This document shows, piece after piece, positions 45,864 to 53,947 of a stretch of 64,000 bases of DNA (the first letter of the stretch is position 1; each line of letters begins with the position of its first letter). Made by a program: the position numbers and the translations under genes. The stretch is taken from assembly GCA_963737075.1 (NCBI GenBank), contig CAVTRI010000002.1:124001-188000 (forward strand), read 5' to 3'. Origin of the DNA: CAVTRI01 sp963737075. GTDB lineage: Bacteria; Actinomycetota; Acidimicrobiia; Acidimicrobiales; Palsa-688. The notes under the pieces are model-generated. The model saw nothing but the letters and a program-made list of their open reading frames with translations. It searched no databases and had not been told where the DNA came from.

Positions 45864-46679
45864 TCATCCGGCGGCTTGGTCGGGGTCTGGGCGGTCGATG
45901 GCTTTCCTGAAGATGTCTCGCAATTGGTCGCTGCTGAGTTGCTGGAAGGCGGTGGCCACGTCTGGGTCGGTGATGACCACGGTTGTTTCCCCTATGGTCA
46001 TCGAAATGCTCTGAGGTGCGGGGCTGGCGTCGCTCGTGTCGACGAGCTTCACAGCGTCGAGGGCGGCTTGCACCCGTTCCGGGTCGATGCCCAATTCGGC
46101 GAGGGCGTGAGACACTTGACTGTCGGGGTCTGAGAGCATGCCGCCAAGGACATGGCCGGTCGTCATCGGCGATTGGCCGGCTCGGGTCCGGGCGCGGTCG
46201 AGCGCCGATTGCAGGGCGGGAGAGCGCATCGCTCGGCCGGTCGGAGCGCCGCGGAGCATCTCGGTCAGCCGGCGGTGGATCTCGGCCGCGCTGACTCCGA
46301 GCAGTTCGTCGAAAGACCGGTCGTCGGTCTCGGCCTGGCGTTGCACGCCGAAGAACAAGTGCTCGGTGCCGATGTAGTTGTGACCTAGCGCCAACGCTGC
46401 TCGCAGCGACTGCTCGAGGCACTTCTTGCCTTCGACACTGAAAGGCACCTTGTTCATCTTCTTGGCTGAGGGCTTGCTCGCGTAGAGGGACGCGACACGC
46501 TGGCGCAGCGTTGTCCCGTCAACTCCGGCTTGGGCGATGGCGTTGGCCGCCATGCCTTCGCCTTGCAGAAGCCCGACCAGGATGTGCTCGGGCTTGATCT
46601 GTGCGTGGCCCATTTCGCGGGCGGTGTCCTGAGCCAGGACGATAACCCGACGGGCTCGGGGGGTGAATCGCTCGAACAT
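45864..46679 (-). CDS. Stand-alone Clp N-domain (ClpC-type) protein
   Basis: The 271-aa protein has two Clp_N repeats: MFERFTPRARRVIVLAQDTA and EHILVGLLQGEGMAANAIAQ in the first, then LEQSLRAALALGHNYIGTEH and LFFGVQRQAETDD, with a further repeat-like block, ALDRARTRAGQSPMTTGHVL. No AAA+ Walker motifs follow; the C-terminal 70 residues are acidic. It would bind Clp substrates or adaptors without being an unfoldase, perhaps as a decoy or regulator. It is divergent from an HTH gene. Confidence 0.88.
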   Translation of the reverse strand: MFERFTPRARRVIVLAQDTAREMGHAQIKPEHILVGLLQGEGMAANAIAQAGVDGTTLRQRVASLYASKPSAKKMNKVPFSVEGKKCLEQSLRAALALGHNYIGTEHLFFGVQRQAETDDRSFDELLGVSAAEIHRRLTEMLRGAPTGRAMRSPALQSALDRARTRAGQSPMTTGHVLGGMLSDPDSQVSHALAELGIDPERVQAALDAVKLVDTSDASPAPQSISMTIGETTVVITDPDVATAFQQLSSDQLRDIFRKAIDRPDPDQAAG

Positions 46680-46762
46680 GGAGCTAGCATACGAACCATG
46701 TCAAGCCCCTATCAGATAACATGGTTGGCCACCGTGGGTTCAGAGACGGTGGTGATGCAGGG

Positions 46763-47113
46763 GTGAGCCAACGAGACGACGAGACCACCGGCGACCGATG
46801 GGATCGCCTCCTGGCCGATCTCTCCAGCCACCCCATCGAAGAAGGTTGGGTCACCCTCGAGGAGGCCGTCGACGCCGCAGGCGTCTCCCGGTCGACCCTT
46901 CGCTCGTGGTACCGCAGCGGACGCATCCCGTCGCGGATGGTCGCAGGGGTCCACGGCCCCCAGCGGATCGTGCCCCTCGCAGTCGTCATCGACCACACGC
47001 TCACATCGCCGCGCTCACGTCGGCAGCTCGAGCAGGCACGAACGCTCCAAGCCGAAGTCGACGAACTGCGCCAACGCCTCGACCGCATCGAGCGTCACCT
47101 CGGGTTGGTCTGA
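46763..47113 (+). CDS. Helix-turn-helix DNA-binding protein
   Basis: The protein of about 116 aa has an excisionase/MerR-like winged helix, EGWVTLEEAVDAAGVSRSTL with RSWYRSGRIPSRMVAGVHGP, followed by a coiled coil, RSRRQLEQARTLQAEVDELR. The GTG at 46763 is preceded by GGGG; an ATG at 46721 is also in frame. It is divergent from the Clp-N gene, so it may regulate it. Confidence 0.75.
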   Translation: MSQRDDETTGDRWDRLLADLSSHPIEEGWVTLEEAVDAAGVSRSTLRSWYRSGRIPSRMVAGVHGPQRIVPLAVVIDHTLTSPRSRRQLEQARTLQAEVDELRQRLDRIERHLGLV

Positions 47114-47164
47114 TGTGGATCTCGTATGCGAGTTCTGCGACGTTCGACCCCGGGCCAGAAGCAT

Positions 47165-47624
47165 TCAGCATCCTTGTGCCAGGGCGGCGAGCCGATCGAG
47201 CGAGGCCTGCAATTTCTCGGCTGTGGTCGCCCGGGCGCGAGGAAGCCGCTGCTCGTCCGTTAGGTCGGTCCAGTCGTAGGTGTGGGTCACCAGTGTTCGC
47301 GAACGGTCCAGCGGCTCCAGAATCCCAAGCCCACAGATGCCCAGGCGGCGGCTGACCGACCTCGGACGGTCGCCAGGCAATGCGCCTACCTTCGGCGAAG
47401 TCCACCACGTGGTTCTCCCGGACGCTGCCCGTGGTGAGCCGCATTGCGAACACGTCTCCGACGGCCCGAACGCGCTGTCCGGGGGCGGCCTCTTGCAGGT
47501 TCTCGTTGCCATCCCAGCGAGGCTGCTGTGCCGGGTCGGCGATGAGCTCGAAAATCCTCTCGGAGTTCGCCGCTATCTCGCGGGTCACCGCAACGATGCG
47601 TGGGGATTCCTCCTGTCTCGTCAT
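47165..47624 (-). pseudogene. SRPBCC-family protein, frameshifted
   Basis: From the ATG at 47624 the frame gives an SRPBCC start (IVAVTREIAANSERIFELIA and PAQQPRWDGNENLQEAAPGQ) up to HLWAWD. The expected end (LEPLDRSRTLVTHTYDWTDL and SLDRLAALAQGC) lies in another frame ending at 47165. One extra base in GATTCTGG (about 47319) accounts for it. The restored protein would be 152 aa, with polyketide-cyclase-like fold and unknown ligand. Confidence 0.82.
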
Positions 47625-47833
47625 CCGCACATCCAACCACTGAGGAGATACCGCCCTCATGATGTTTTCGACAAGCTGACGACAGGCTGCCAAAGATGGG
47701 GAGCAGTACCTTGCAGGTGGCATGCTGCAGCGTGGGCGGAGCGTCCAGCGAGCCAGTACCGTTGGGTCTGTCTGTACCCCACCACGGCGGATGTTCGAGC
47801 CGTGGAGGCAGCACCCACAATGGAGGGGAGATC

Positions 47834-48640
47834 ATGGATCTTGGCCTGAACGGCAAAGTGGCGATCGTAACCGGAGGAGGTCGGGGCATCGGCCGAGCCA
47901 CCGTCGAGTCCCTGGCACGCGAGGGAGTCAAGGTAGCTTTCTGCAGCCGTAGTCTCGACCAGCTGCGGGCGGTAGAGAAAGAGGTTACGGGCGACGGTGG
48001 AGTCTGCCTGCCGATCCAGATCGACCTCCAGGAGAAGTCGGCGGCCGAGGAGTTGGTGAGCCAGACGATTGGTCAGTTCGGGGACCTCGACATCCTCGTC
48101 TGCAACCATGGATACCACCAGATCAAGGACTGGGAGGACCTCACCGACGAGGACTGGGAACGCACCTTCGACATCAACTTCTTCGCTGCCATGCGCGTAT
48201 GCCGCGCCGCGCTACCTCCGATGGTCGCCAAGAAGCGTGGGCATTGCGTCATCGTGTCCGCCGGCTCCATTTACAAGCCGTCGATCGGAGTGGACGAGCA
48301 TCCCCACTACACCGCGGCCAAGGCGGCCGTCGCCAACCTGGCGAAGTTCTTGTCGAAACGCTACGGGCCCGACAACATCCTCGTGAACGCCGTACTTCCC
48401 GGCTATGGCATTTCTCAGACCTCGATTGATCTCTGGGCGAAACAGGCCGAGGAGCAGGGCGTGACCCCGACCGAGCACTTCATCGCGTTGGCCAACTACA
48501 TCGGGTATCTGCCGGCACTGCATCGGCCCGGAAGTACCGACGAGTTGGCCCGGGTCATCACGTTCCTGGTGTCAGGAGCCAACACCTACTTGAGTGGCGT
48601 CGACATTCAGATCGACGGCGGGGGCCTCGACGTTCCCTGA
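47834..48640 (+). CDS. Short-chain dehydrogenase/reductase
   Basis: The 268-aa enzyme has the NAD(P) motif VTGGGRGIGRA, LVCNHGYHQ in place of the usual NNAG, the catalytic Ser in VIVSAGSIYK and Y-x3-K in HYTAAKAAVANLAKF, and ends GVDIQIDGGG. GGAGGGGAG at 47822-47830 fixes the ATG at 47834; the longer frame upstream is not coding. It stands alone, and the substrate is unknown. Confidence 0.93.
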   Translation: MDLGLNGKVAIVTGGGRGIGRATVESLAREGVKVAFCSRSLDQLRAVEKEVTGDGGVCLPIQIDLQEKSAAEELVSQTIGQFGDLDILVCNHGYHQIKDWEDLTDEDWERTFDINFFAAMRVCRAALPPMVAKKRGHCVIVSAGSIYKPSIGVDEHPHYTAAKAAVANLAKFLSKRYGPDNILVNAVLPGYGISQTSIDLWAKQAEEQGVTPTEHFIALANYIGYLPALHRPGSTDELARVITFLVSGANTYLSGVDIQIDGGGLDVP

Positions 48641-48687
48641 TGTATGAAGCGGGGTGGGCTCGATCCGTAACGGCTGAGGCAGGCGCG

Positions 48688-50187
48688 TCAGGCGTGCCGA
48701 GACCGTAGTCGTCGGAGGGTGGCAGCAGCCACGCCTGCGATCGCGAGAGTCTGCAGCCGGACCCGTGAACTTCGCCAGGCTGGTCGACAATGGAGAGTGG
48801 CGAACGCCGGCGCACTCACACACAGGACCGAGTCCCGGCCTTCCTGCGCGCGCTGGAAGGCGATCGGGACGAATAACCCCTCGACGTTGACGGCGAACAG
48901 CAACGGGTCGCCGTCATCGATCGGATACAGGCGAAGCCCCTTGCGCAGCTCCGGCAGCAGTGAGAGGGCGCGAAGGACGAGATGCCGGCCCTTGACCGTC
49001 ACTTGGACCTCCCCCCCAGTGACTTGCCACATGCGCAGATTGGTGAGAAAACCAGGGCGGGGGGCGTAGTGACCGGTCAACTCGGGCCACAGATGAGGGC
49101 TCTCGGCGACGTCAGGCCTCGGCAGGCTGCTCGTTGGGTCGTCCAGGCCCAGCTGTGACCTCATCAGAGTGTCTGCGAGGAGATGGGCACCGATCGTCGT
49201 GCTGTTGTTCGTCAGCACGACGACGCCGATGCCGTCATCGGGCGCGACGAGCAGCGCGGATGCGAACCCCGGAAGGTTGCCGTCATGGCCCGCTATCCGG
49301 TGCTCCCCGAATCGATCGAGGAAGAAGGCGAGGCCCAGGCCGTTAAGACGGGGGTCGGGACTGTATTGAAGAGACAACATCTCGCCCAACGTGGCTGGCC
49401 GAACGACGTTGCCCGCAGCGGCCGTATCACCTGCGAGTAACGCCCCGGCGTAGCGGGTCATGTCGGACAAGCTGGAGAGCACGGCGCCGGGGCCGAGCAA
49501 CGTCAGGTCGTAGTCCTTGACCGCCCGCAGCCGACCCAACATCCAGTGGTAACCGACCGCCATCGCGGCGGCAACCCGATCGGTGCGTTCATAATCGGTG
49601 CTCGCCATGCCCAGGCGATCGAAGAGGTGTTCGCGCATGTAGTCGGCGAGAGGACGACCTGCGATGTCCTCAACGAGCTGGCCAACCACGGCGAAGCCGT
49701 GATTGGCGTAGGCCCACTTAGTGTCCACCGCCACCTCTGGCCGCAAGGCGCCCCGGTACCGACTGGCCAGGTTGGCCGGCGGCGAGCCAGGCGGAGCCAT
49801 GCCCCACGCGGTGCGGCTGAGGAGCTCCGAAGACCTCGGCATCTCACCGATTCCCGCCGTGTGGGTAAGCAAGTGGCGGAACGTCACCTCCGCTCCGCCC
49901 ACCGGGGCTTCTACCCGAAACGTCTTGAGGTAGTTGTTGACCGGATCATCCAGTTGGAAGAGACCGTCTTCATAGAGCTGCATCAAGCCCAGCGCGGTCA
50001 TTGTCTTGGAAATCGACGCGATCCGGAACACCGTGTCCGGAGTGATCTCCCGACCCGACGCTCGATCGGCAAGCCCAAGGCATTCCGTCGACACCGGCTC
50101 ACCACGTCGAATGACGGCCACTGCGACGCCGCCCAAGCCGTGCCGCCGTGCCGCTTCGATCACCGTGCGACGCAGATCTGTCATCAC
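48688..50187 (-). CDS. Beta-lactamase-fold serine hydrolase (class C/EstB-like)
   Basis: The 499-aa protein has the S-x-x-K motif in FRIASISKTMTALGLMQLYE, the Y-x-N motif as WAYANHGFAVVGQL, and a GHDGNLPGF block equivalent to K/H-T/S-G. The C-terminal 130 residues, with YPIDDGDPLLFAVNVEG, form an added domain. Such proteins are often esterases or D-aminopeptidases. No signal peptide is evident. The ATG at 50184 is an alternative start. Confidence 0.9.
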   Translation of the reverse strand: MMTDLRRTVIEAARRHGLGGVAVAVIRRGEPVSTECLGLADRASGREITPDTVFRIASISKTMTALGLMQLYEDGLFQLDDPVNNYLKTFRVEAPVGGAEVTFRHLLTHTAGIGEMPRSSELLSRTAWGMAPPGSPPANLASRYRGALRPEVAVDTKWAYANHGFAVVGQLVEDIAGRPLADYMREHLFDRLGMASTDYERTDRVAAAMAVGYHWMLGRLRAVKDYDLTLLGPGAVLSSLSDMTRYAGALLAGDTAAAGNVVRPATLGEMLSLQYSPDPRLNGLGLAFFLDRFGEHRIAGHDGNLPGFASALLVAPDDGIGVVVLTNNSTTIGAHLLADTLMRSQLGLDDPTSSLPRPDVAESPHLWPELTGHYAPRPGFLTNLRMWQVTGGEVQVTVKGRHLVLRALSLLPELRKGLRLYPIDDGDPLLFAVNVEGLFVPIAFQRAQEGRDSVLCVSAPAFATLHCRPAWRSSRVRLQTLAIAGVAAATLRRLRSRHA

Positions 50188-50298
50188 CTCACCCCCAAAG
50201 AAGCCACATCGTTCGCCAGCCTAGCTGTGCAGAGCGCCGACATCAGAAGGCATTTGGGCGGTAGGCGACCGGGCTGTGGTGTAGCGCCAGAACATCCG

Positions 50299-50664
50299 TT
50301 ACGGCTCGATGGCGCCACGGAGGTCAGCTAGGCGCTCAAGATCGACGGAATACCAGACCCACTTTCCTCGCCGGTCACCGTGGACCAGGCCAGCTCCAGC
50401 GAGAATCTTTCGGTGATGGGAGATGGTGCCTTGGCTCCTGCCGAGCGGCTCGACGAAATCGCACACGCAGATCTCGCCGCTGGAAGCGCCGGCGAGCATG
50501 GAGAGGACTCGAAGGCGAATGGGGTCGCCGAGGGCATTGAACCCCTTGGCGAGAAGGTCCGCCTGGTGAGCGTCCAGTGGGGCAGTGAGCACGGACGGGC
50601 AGCATTCAACTTCCTCTGCCGATTCGATCACAGCAACTCGACGGGCAGCCACACAGTCTCCCAT
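50299..50664 (-). CDS. arsR: ArsR/SmtB-family arsenic-type repressor
   Basis: The 121-aa repressor has a winged helix (KGFNALGDPIRLRVLSML, then QGTISHHRKILAGAGLVHG) with the metal site in the alpha-3 region, GEICVCDFVEPLG, the ELCVCDL-like As(III) motif. An N-terminal ECC pair (residues about 20-22) could add sulfur ligands. The ATG at 50664 is used. It is divergent from arsI, and a palindrome overlaps its promoter, so it should repress both until arsenite binds. Confidence 0.92.
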   Translation of the reverse strand: MGDCVAARRVAVIESAEEVECCPSVLTAPLDAHQADLLAKGFNALGDPIRLRVLSMLAGASSGEICVCDFVEPLGRSQGTISHHRKILAGAGLVHGDRRGKWVWYSVDLERLADLRGAIEP

Positions 50665-50665
50665 T

Positions 50666-50703
50666 GACAATTGTCGTTACATCGATAATCATGGTCGTAT
50701 CGA
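50666..50703. promoter_or_regulatory. Candidate ArsR operator region
   Basis: Two inverted repeats lie between arsR and arsI: GACAATTGTC at 50666-50675 (perfect) and TCGATA/TATCGA at 50682-50687 and 50698-50703. Both would cover the divergent promoters. Confidence 0.5.
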
Positions 50704-50731
50704 CAAGCATCAATGCTAGCAGGAGGCCGTG

Positions 50732-51136
50732 GTGTCCCGAGTCCAGCTTGCTCTCAACGTGTCCGACATCGGTCAGGCAGTCGAGTTCTACTCGAAGCTG
50801 TTCGGCGCCGAACCGGCCAAGCGCCAGCCCGGTTACGCGAACTTTGCAATCGCCGACCCGCCGCTGAAGCTGGTCCTGATCGAGAACCCGGACCAGCGCC
50901 GGCAAGGCGTGGATGGGGCTCTGAATCACCTCGGGGTCGAGGTGGCAAGTCGAGCCGAAGTACGAGCCGCCACGACTCGCCTGGCCAGCAGAGGGATGGA
51001 CACAGACGTCCAGGAGGCGACCATCTGCTGCTACGCGGTGCAGGACAAAGTCTGGGTGAGCGATCCTGACGAAGCGCCCTGGGAGATCTACACGGTGGTC
51101 GCCGACGCCCGGGCTGAGACAGCAGTCCACCGATGA
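50732..51136 (+). CDS. arsI: ArsI/CadI-type VOC protein (organoarsenical lyase-like)
   Basis: The 134-aa VOC protein begins SRVQLALNVSDIGQAVEFYS and has KLFGAEPAKRQPGYANFAIA. The vicinal Cys pair in ATICCYAVQDKVWVSDPDEA, followed by PWEIYTV, is the hallmark of ArsI, which cleaves the C-As bond of trivalent methylated arsenicals using Fe(II). The second of two GTG codons (50732) fits the AGGAGG at 50721 best. It is paired divergently with arsR; no arsenite pump is in view. Confidence 0.92.
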   Translation: MSRVQLALNVSDIGQAVEFYSKLFGAEPAKRQPGYANFAIADPPLKLVLIENPDQRRQGVDGALNHLGVEVASRAEVRAATTRLASRGMDTDVQEATICCYAVQDKVWVSDPDEAPWEIYTVVADARAETAVHR

Positions 51137-51167
51137 GCCAAGGCCCCTACTACCGTCTATATGGCCG

Positions 51168-51842
51168 ATGGCGACCTATGCACTGATCCACGGAGCTGGC
51201 TCCGGCTCGTGGTACTGGCATCTGGTGGTACCCGAGCTACACGCGCGCGGCCACGACGTGGTGGCCCCAGATCTGCCTTGTGATGACGACGCGGCCGGGC
51301 TCGACGAGTACGCCGAGGTGGTACTCCACGCCATCGGCACCCGCGCCCAAGTCATCCTTGTCGCCCAGTCGCTGGCGGGGTTCACCGCCCCCTTGGTCGC
51401 CGCGCAGATCCCCGTTGAGCTGATGGTCCTGGTCGCGGCGATGGTGCCCCGTCCCGGAGAGGCCCCCGGGGAGTGGTGGGCCAATACGGGACACGTCTTC
51501 CCCGAGCCCTTCGACCCCATAGAGGTCTTCTGCCACGACCTCTCACCCGAACTGGCGATCGAGGCCGGTCGCCACGCCCGGGATCAGTCGGGAACCCCTT
51601 TTGAGAAGCCGTGGCCGCTTGCCGCCTGGCCGGATGTCCCTACGCGGTTCCTGCTCTGCCGGGACGACCGGTTTTTCCCAGCCGAGCTCCAGCGCCGGTT
51701 GGTGGAGGAACGCCTGGGCATCGTGGCCGACGAAATGGACGGTGGCCACCTGCCCGCCCTCGCCCGCCCCCGTGACCTCGTGGAACGGCTGGAGGCGTAC
51801 CGGACCGAGTTGGTGACCAGGCAAACGGACCCGGCTGGCTGA
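51168..51842 (+). CDS. Alpha/beta hydrolase
   Basis: The 224-aa protein begins MATYALIHGAGSGSWYW, with the oxyanion HGAG and the GxSxG-like elbow LVAQSLAGFTAPLVA. LLCRDDRFFP contains the likely Asp and MDGGHLPALARP the His. The pattern is that of pheophorbidase/methyl-esterase-like hydrolases. It follows arsI by 31 bases on the same strand and may be co-transcribed. Confidence 0.88.
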   Translation: MATYALIHGAGSGSWYWHLVVPELHARGHDVVAPDLPCDDDAAGLDEYAEVVLHAIGTRAQVILVAQSLAGFTAPLVAAQIPVELMVLVAAMVPRPGEAPGEWWANTGHVFPEPFDPIEVFCHDLSPELAIEAGRHARDQSGTPFEKPWPLAAWPDVPTRFLLCRDDRFFPAELQRRLVEERLGIVADEMDGGHLPALARPRDLVERLEAYRTELVTRQTDPAG

Positions 51843-51857
51843 GAGGAGGAGGCCGAA

Positions 51858-52217
51858 ATGTCTGCCGGAGAAGTCGATCGCTACCTATCAGAGATCGAAG
51901 AACCGAAGCGGTCGACTCTGAAGAAGCTGCGTGCATCGATCCTCAAGGCCGTCCCGGACGCTGAGGAGGGGATCTCATACGGCATGCCGGCCTTCCGGGT
52001 TAACGGCAAAGTCGTCGCTGGTTTCGCTGCGTTCAAGAATCACCTCACGTACACGCCTCACAGCGGATCAGTCCTCGAGCAGCTCGGCGACGATCTTGCC
52101 GGCTATTCGAGGTCCAAGAGCGCACTGCGCTTCCCGACCGACGAACCACTGCCGGACGAGCTGGTCGCAAAGCTGGTGACTGTTCGACTCCGACAGCTTT
52201 CTGGCGGCGGCCGATAG
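51858..52217 (+). CDS. DUF1801 (YdhG-like) protein
   Basis: The 119-aa protein has the DUF1801 pattern: VDRYLSEIEEPKRSTLKKLR, ILKAVPDAEEGISYGMPAF, VAGFAAFKNHLTYTPHSGSV and SKSALRFPTDEPLPDELVAK. The fold is known from iron-chaperone-like frataxin relatives but the role is unclear. It begins 15 bases after the hydrolase gene with AGGAGG upstream of the ATG at 51858. Confidence 0.93.
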   Translation: MSAGEVDRYLSEIEEPKRSTLKKLRASILKAVPDAEEGISYGMPAFRVNGKVVAGFAAFKNHLTYTPHSGSVLEQLGDDLAGYSRSKSALRFPTDEPLPDELVAKLVTVRLRQLSGGGR

Positions 52218-52301
52218 TTGACCCCAACGGGCCTCGGCTGCGGTGGCTGTGGGCTGGGAGCCTGAGAGATGCAATACGGCCGCTACCAGCCGGTGTCGTT
52301 A

Positions 52302-53189
52302 TCAGGATGTCGGCGGATGGTCGGTGCATCGGCGGCATAGCGTGGTGACCTCGCCCGGTACCGCGGGTACCACGAGCGGGGCCCTCGTCGTCGCGGGTCC
52401 GCCGTTTGCAGTTGCGAAGCGGCCAGCGGTCTGAGTCCAGCCGGGGCCGGTTCGCCAGCGGCCGGTGGTGGACGCGGGCGCCCGGGCGGTCTGAGTCGTG
52501 AGACCCCGCGCCGGGGAGGCGGCACCGTCGGACCGACTGTTCCACACGTACGCGCCATGAGTGCCGTACGTCGGATTTCGGTCCGAGGACGGCATCGACC
52601 ACCCACTCCAAGCGGGCGGAGAGTTACGGTGAGTTGCAGCCGTGGCCGGCCAGGGCGACAGCCCCGTCGCGCTGCCACCGGAAGGGCGGCGTCCGGTGGG
52701 CAGAGCGGAGGCCAACATCCTCTGCGAGACAGCCACCGTCGCCACCGGCTCCGCGCCACGCGGCGGCAGGATGGTCGGTGCGGGTGCCGCCTGGGGACTG
52801 ACCTTCGCAGAGGGGTGAGCCGGACGGCCTCCGCCGTCGTGGTGGACAACGGGAGACGGTACAGGAATCCCCAGGGCGTGCAGCGTGTACCGGACCGGAT
52901 GCGGAAGCGACCCGTCAGCGGCTAGCGCCACCCCGGTGCCGCCGACGGCCACTCCTGCGAACACGATGGCAGCCGCTCCTGGCCGCTGCAACCGACGGGC
53001 CCATGCCACCAGCTGCCCCATGACACGGGCCCTGGCGGTTGGCCTCCACTTCTTCTCCACGGCCCTCCGGAGGGCCGCCACGCTCGCAGGCGGCGGTGGC
53101 AGCACCCGCGGCCGCAGGGCCTCCGTGAGCTGGGACAGGAGCGCCTCGTCGGCAGCCGGCTCAGGAACTCCAGTGACCGGGTCAGACAT
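52302..53189 (-). CDS. Putative membrane-anchored anti-sigma factor
   Basis: The 295-aa product overlaps the ECF sigma gene by 8 bp and so is probably its anti-sigma factor. The first 70 residues are cytoplasmic and helical (ALLSQLTEALRPRV, ASVAALRRAVEKKWRP), one membrane segment follows (PGAAAIVFAGVAVGGTGVAL), and the rest is a Pro/Gly/Thr-rich external part. No zinc HxxxCxxC motif is visible. The composition after about residue 170 is poor and a frameshift there cannot be excluded. Confidence 0.65.
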   Translation of the reverse strand: MSDPVTGVPEPAADEALLSQLTEALRPRVLPPPPASVAALRRAVEKKWRPTARARVMGQLVAWARRLQRPGAAAIVFAGVAVGGTGVALAADGSLPHPVRYTLHALGIPVPSPVVHHDGGGRPAHPSAKVSPQAAPAPTILPPRGAEPVATVAVSQRMLASALPTGRRPSGGSATGLSPWPATAATHRNSPPAWSGWSMPSSDRNPTYGTHGAYVWNSRSDGAASPARGLTTQTARAPASTTGRWRTGPGWTQTAGRFATANGGPATTRAPLVVPAVPGEVTTLCRRCTDHPPTS

Positions 53190-53766
53190 CGTTCGCCTCG
53201 ATCAGCTGGCGGAGCCGCCCGAGGGCACGGGACTGGGCGGTGCGCACCGCGCCCGGAGCCTTCTCGAGGACCGAGGCCGCCTGTTCGACCGACAGCCCGG
53301 CGATAACCCGCAGCTCGAGTACCTGTTGGTCGCCGGGGGGTAGCAGCTCGAACGCTCGGCGAAGTTCGGCATGGTCGTCGGCGGCCGCCACCGGATCACC
53401 GGGCACCCGCCCGTCCTCGATGACCTCAGCCATCCCGGCCGCGACCTCGTCCTGGCGACGCAGACGGGCCCGGCGCCGGTGATAGTCGGCGCAGACCCGG
53501 CGGGCTATCCCGAACACCCACCCGTCGAATCCTGCGGGACCCGGCTGGTAGCTGTCGATGCAGCGGACGGCCCGCATCATGGTTTCGCTCACCGTGTCCT
53601 CGACGTGACCGGCGTGGACTCGCCGGGCGAGGTAAGCCCGCAGCCGCGGGTAGATCCGCCGGTAGAGGACCACCCAAGCGGCGCTGTCTCCGGTGCCGGC
53701 GGCGCTGACAAGGGCCAACTCGTCAAGCTGCGTGGACTCGTTGAGGTACGCCAAAACTCTTTGCAC
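53182..53766 (-). CDS. ECF-type RNA polymerase sigma factor
   Basis: The 194-aa sigma factor has region 2 (LYRRIYPRLRAYLARRV, HVEDTVSETMMRAV, GFDGWVFGIARRVCADYHRR) and region 4 (LRRAFELLPPGDQQVLELRV, GLSVEQAASVLEKAPGAVRT). It is coupled to the anti-sigma-like gene. Its upstream region has the same GTAAC-16-CGAT element as two secreted-protein genes nearby, so it probably controls its own operon and them. Confidence 0.95.
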   Translation of the reverse strand: MQRVLAYLNESTQLDELALVSAAGTGDSAAWVVLYRRIYPRLRAYLARRVHAGHVEDTVSETMMRAVRCIDSYQPGPAGFDGWVFGIARRVCADYHRRRARLRRQDEVAAGMAEVIEDGRVPGDPVAAADDHAELRRAFELLPPGDQQVLELRVIAGLSVEQAASVLEKAPGAVRTAQSRALGRLRQLIEANDV

Positions 53767-53841
53767 ACGGTCCTTCCCCCGCCTTGCGGCCTCCCCTGGA
53801 CCGAACTCGTTTGATCCCGAGCCGACAAAACCGCCTGTTAC

Positions 53842-53866
53842 ATCGCTCGTCGACGGCCGGTGTTAC
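53842..53866 (-). promoter_or_regulatory. ECF-type promoter of the sigma operon
   Basis: On the minus strand GTAAC (53866-53862) is followed after 16 bases by CGAT (53845-53842), 76 bases before the sigma start. The context TTTGTGTGTAACACC is identical to the promoter at 57080 on the plus strand. Confidence 0.65.
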
Positions 53867-53879
53867 ACACAAAATTCCC

Positions 53880-53904
53880 GTAACGCAACGCTGAACCCGA
53901 CGAT
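53880..53904 (+). promoter_or_regulatory. ECF-type promoter of the peroxidase gene
   Basis: GTAAC at 53880-53884 is followed after 16 bases by CGAT at 53901-53904, with the gene start at 53948. The spacing is the same as in the two related promoters. Confidence 0.6.
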
Positions 53905-53947
53905 GAAGCGAATGTAGCGAACTTCGAGCGAAGCAGGGGGGACATTC

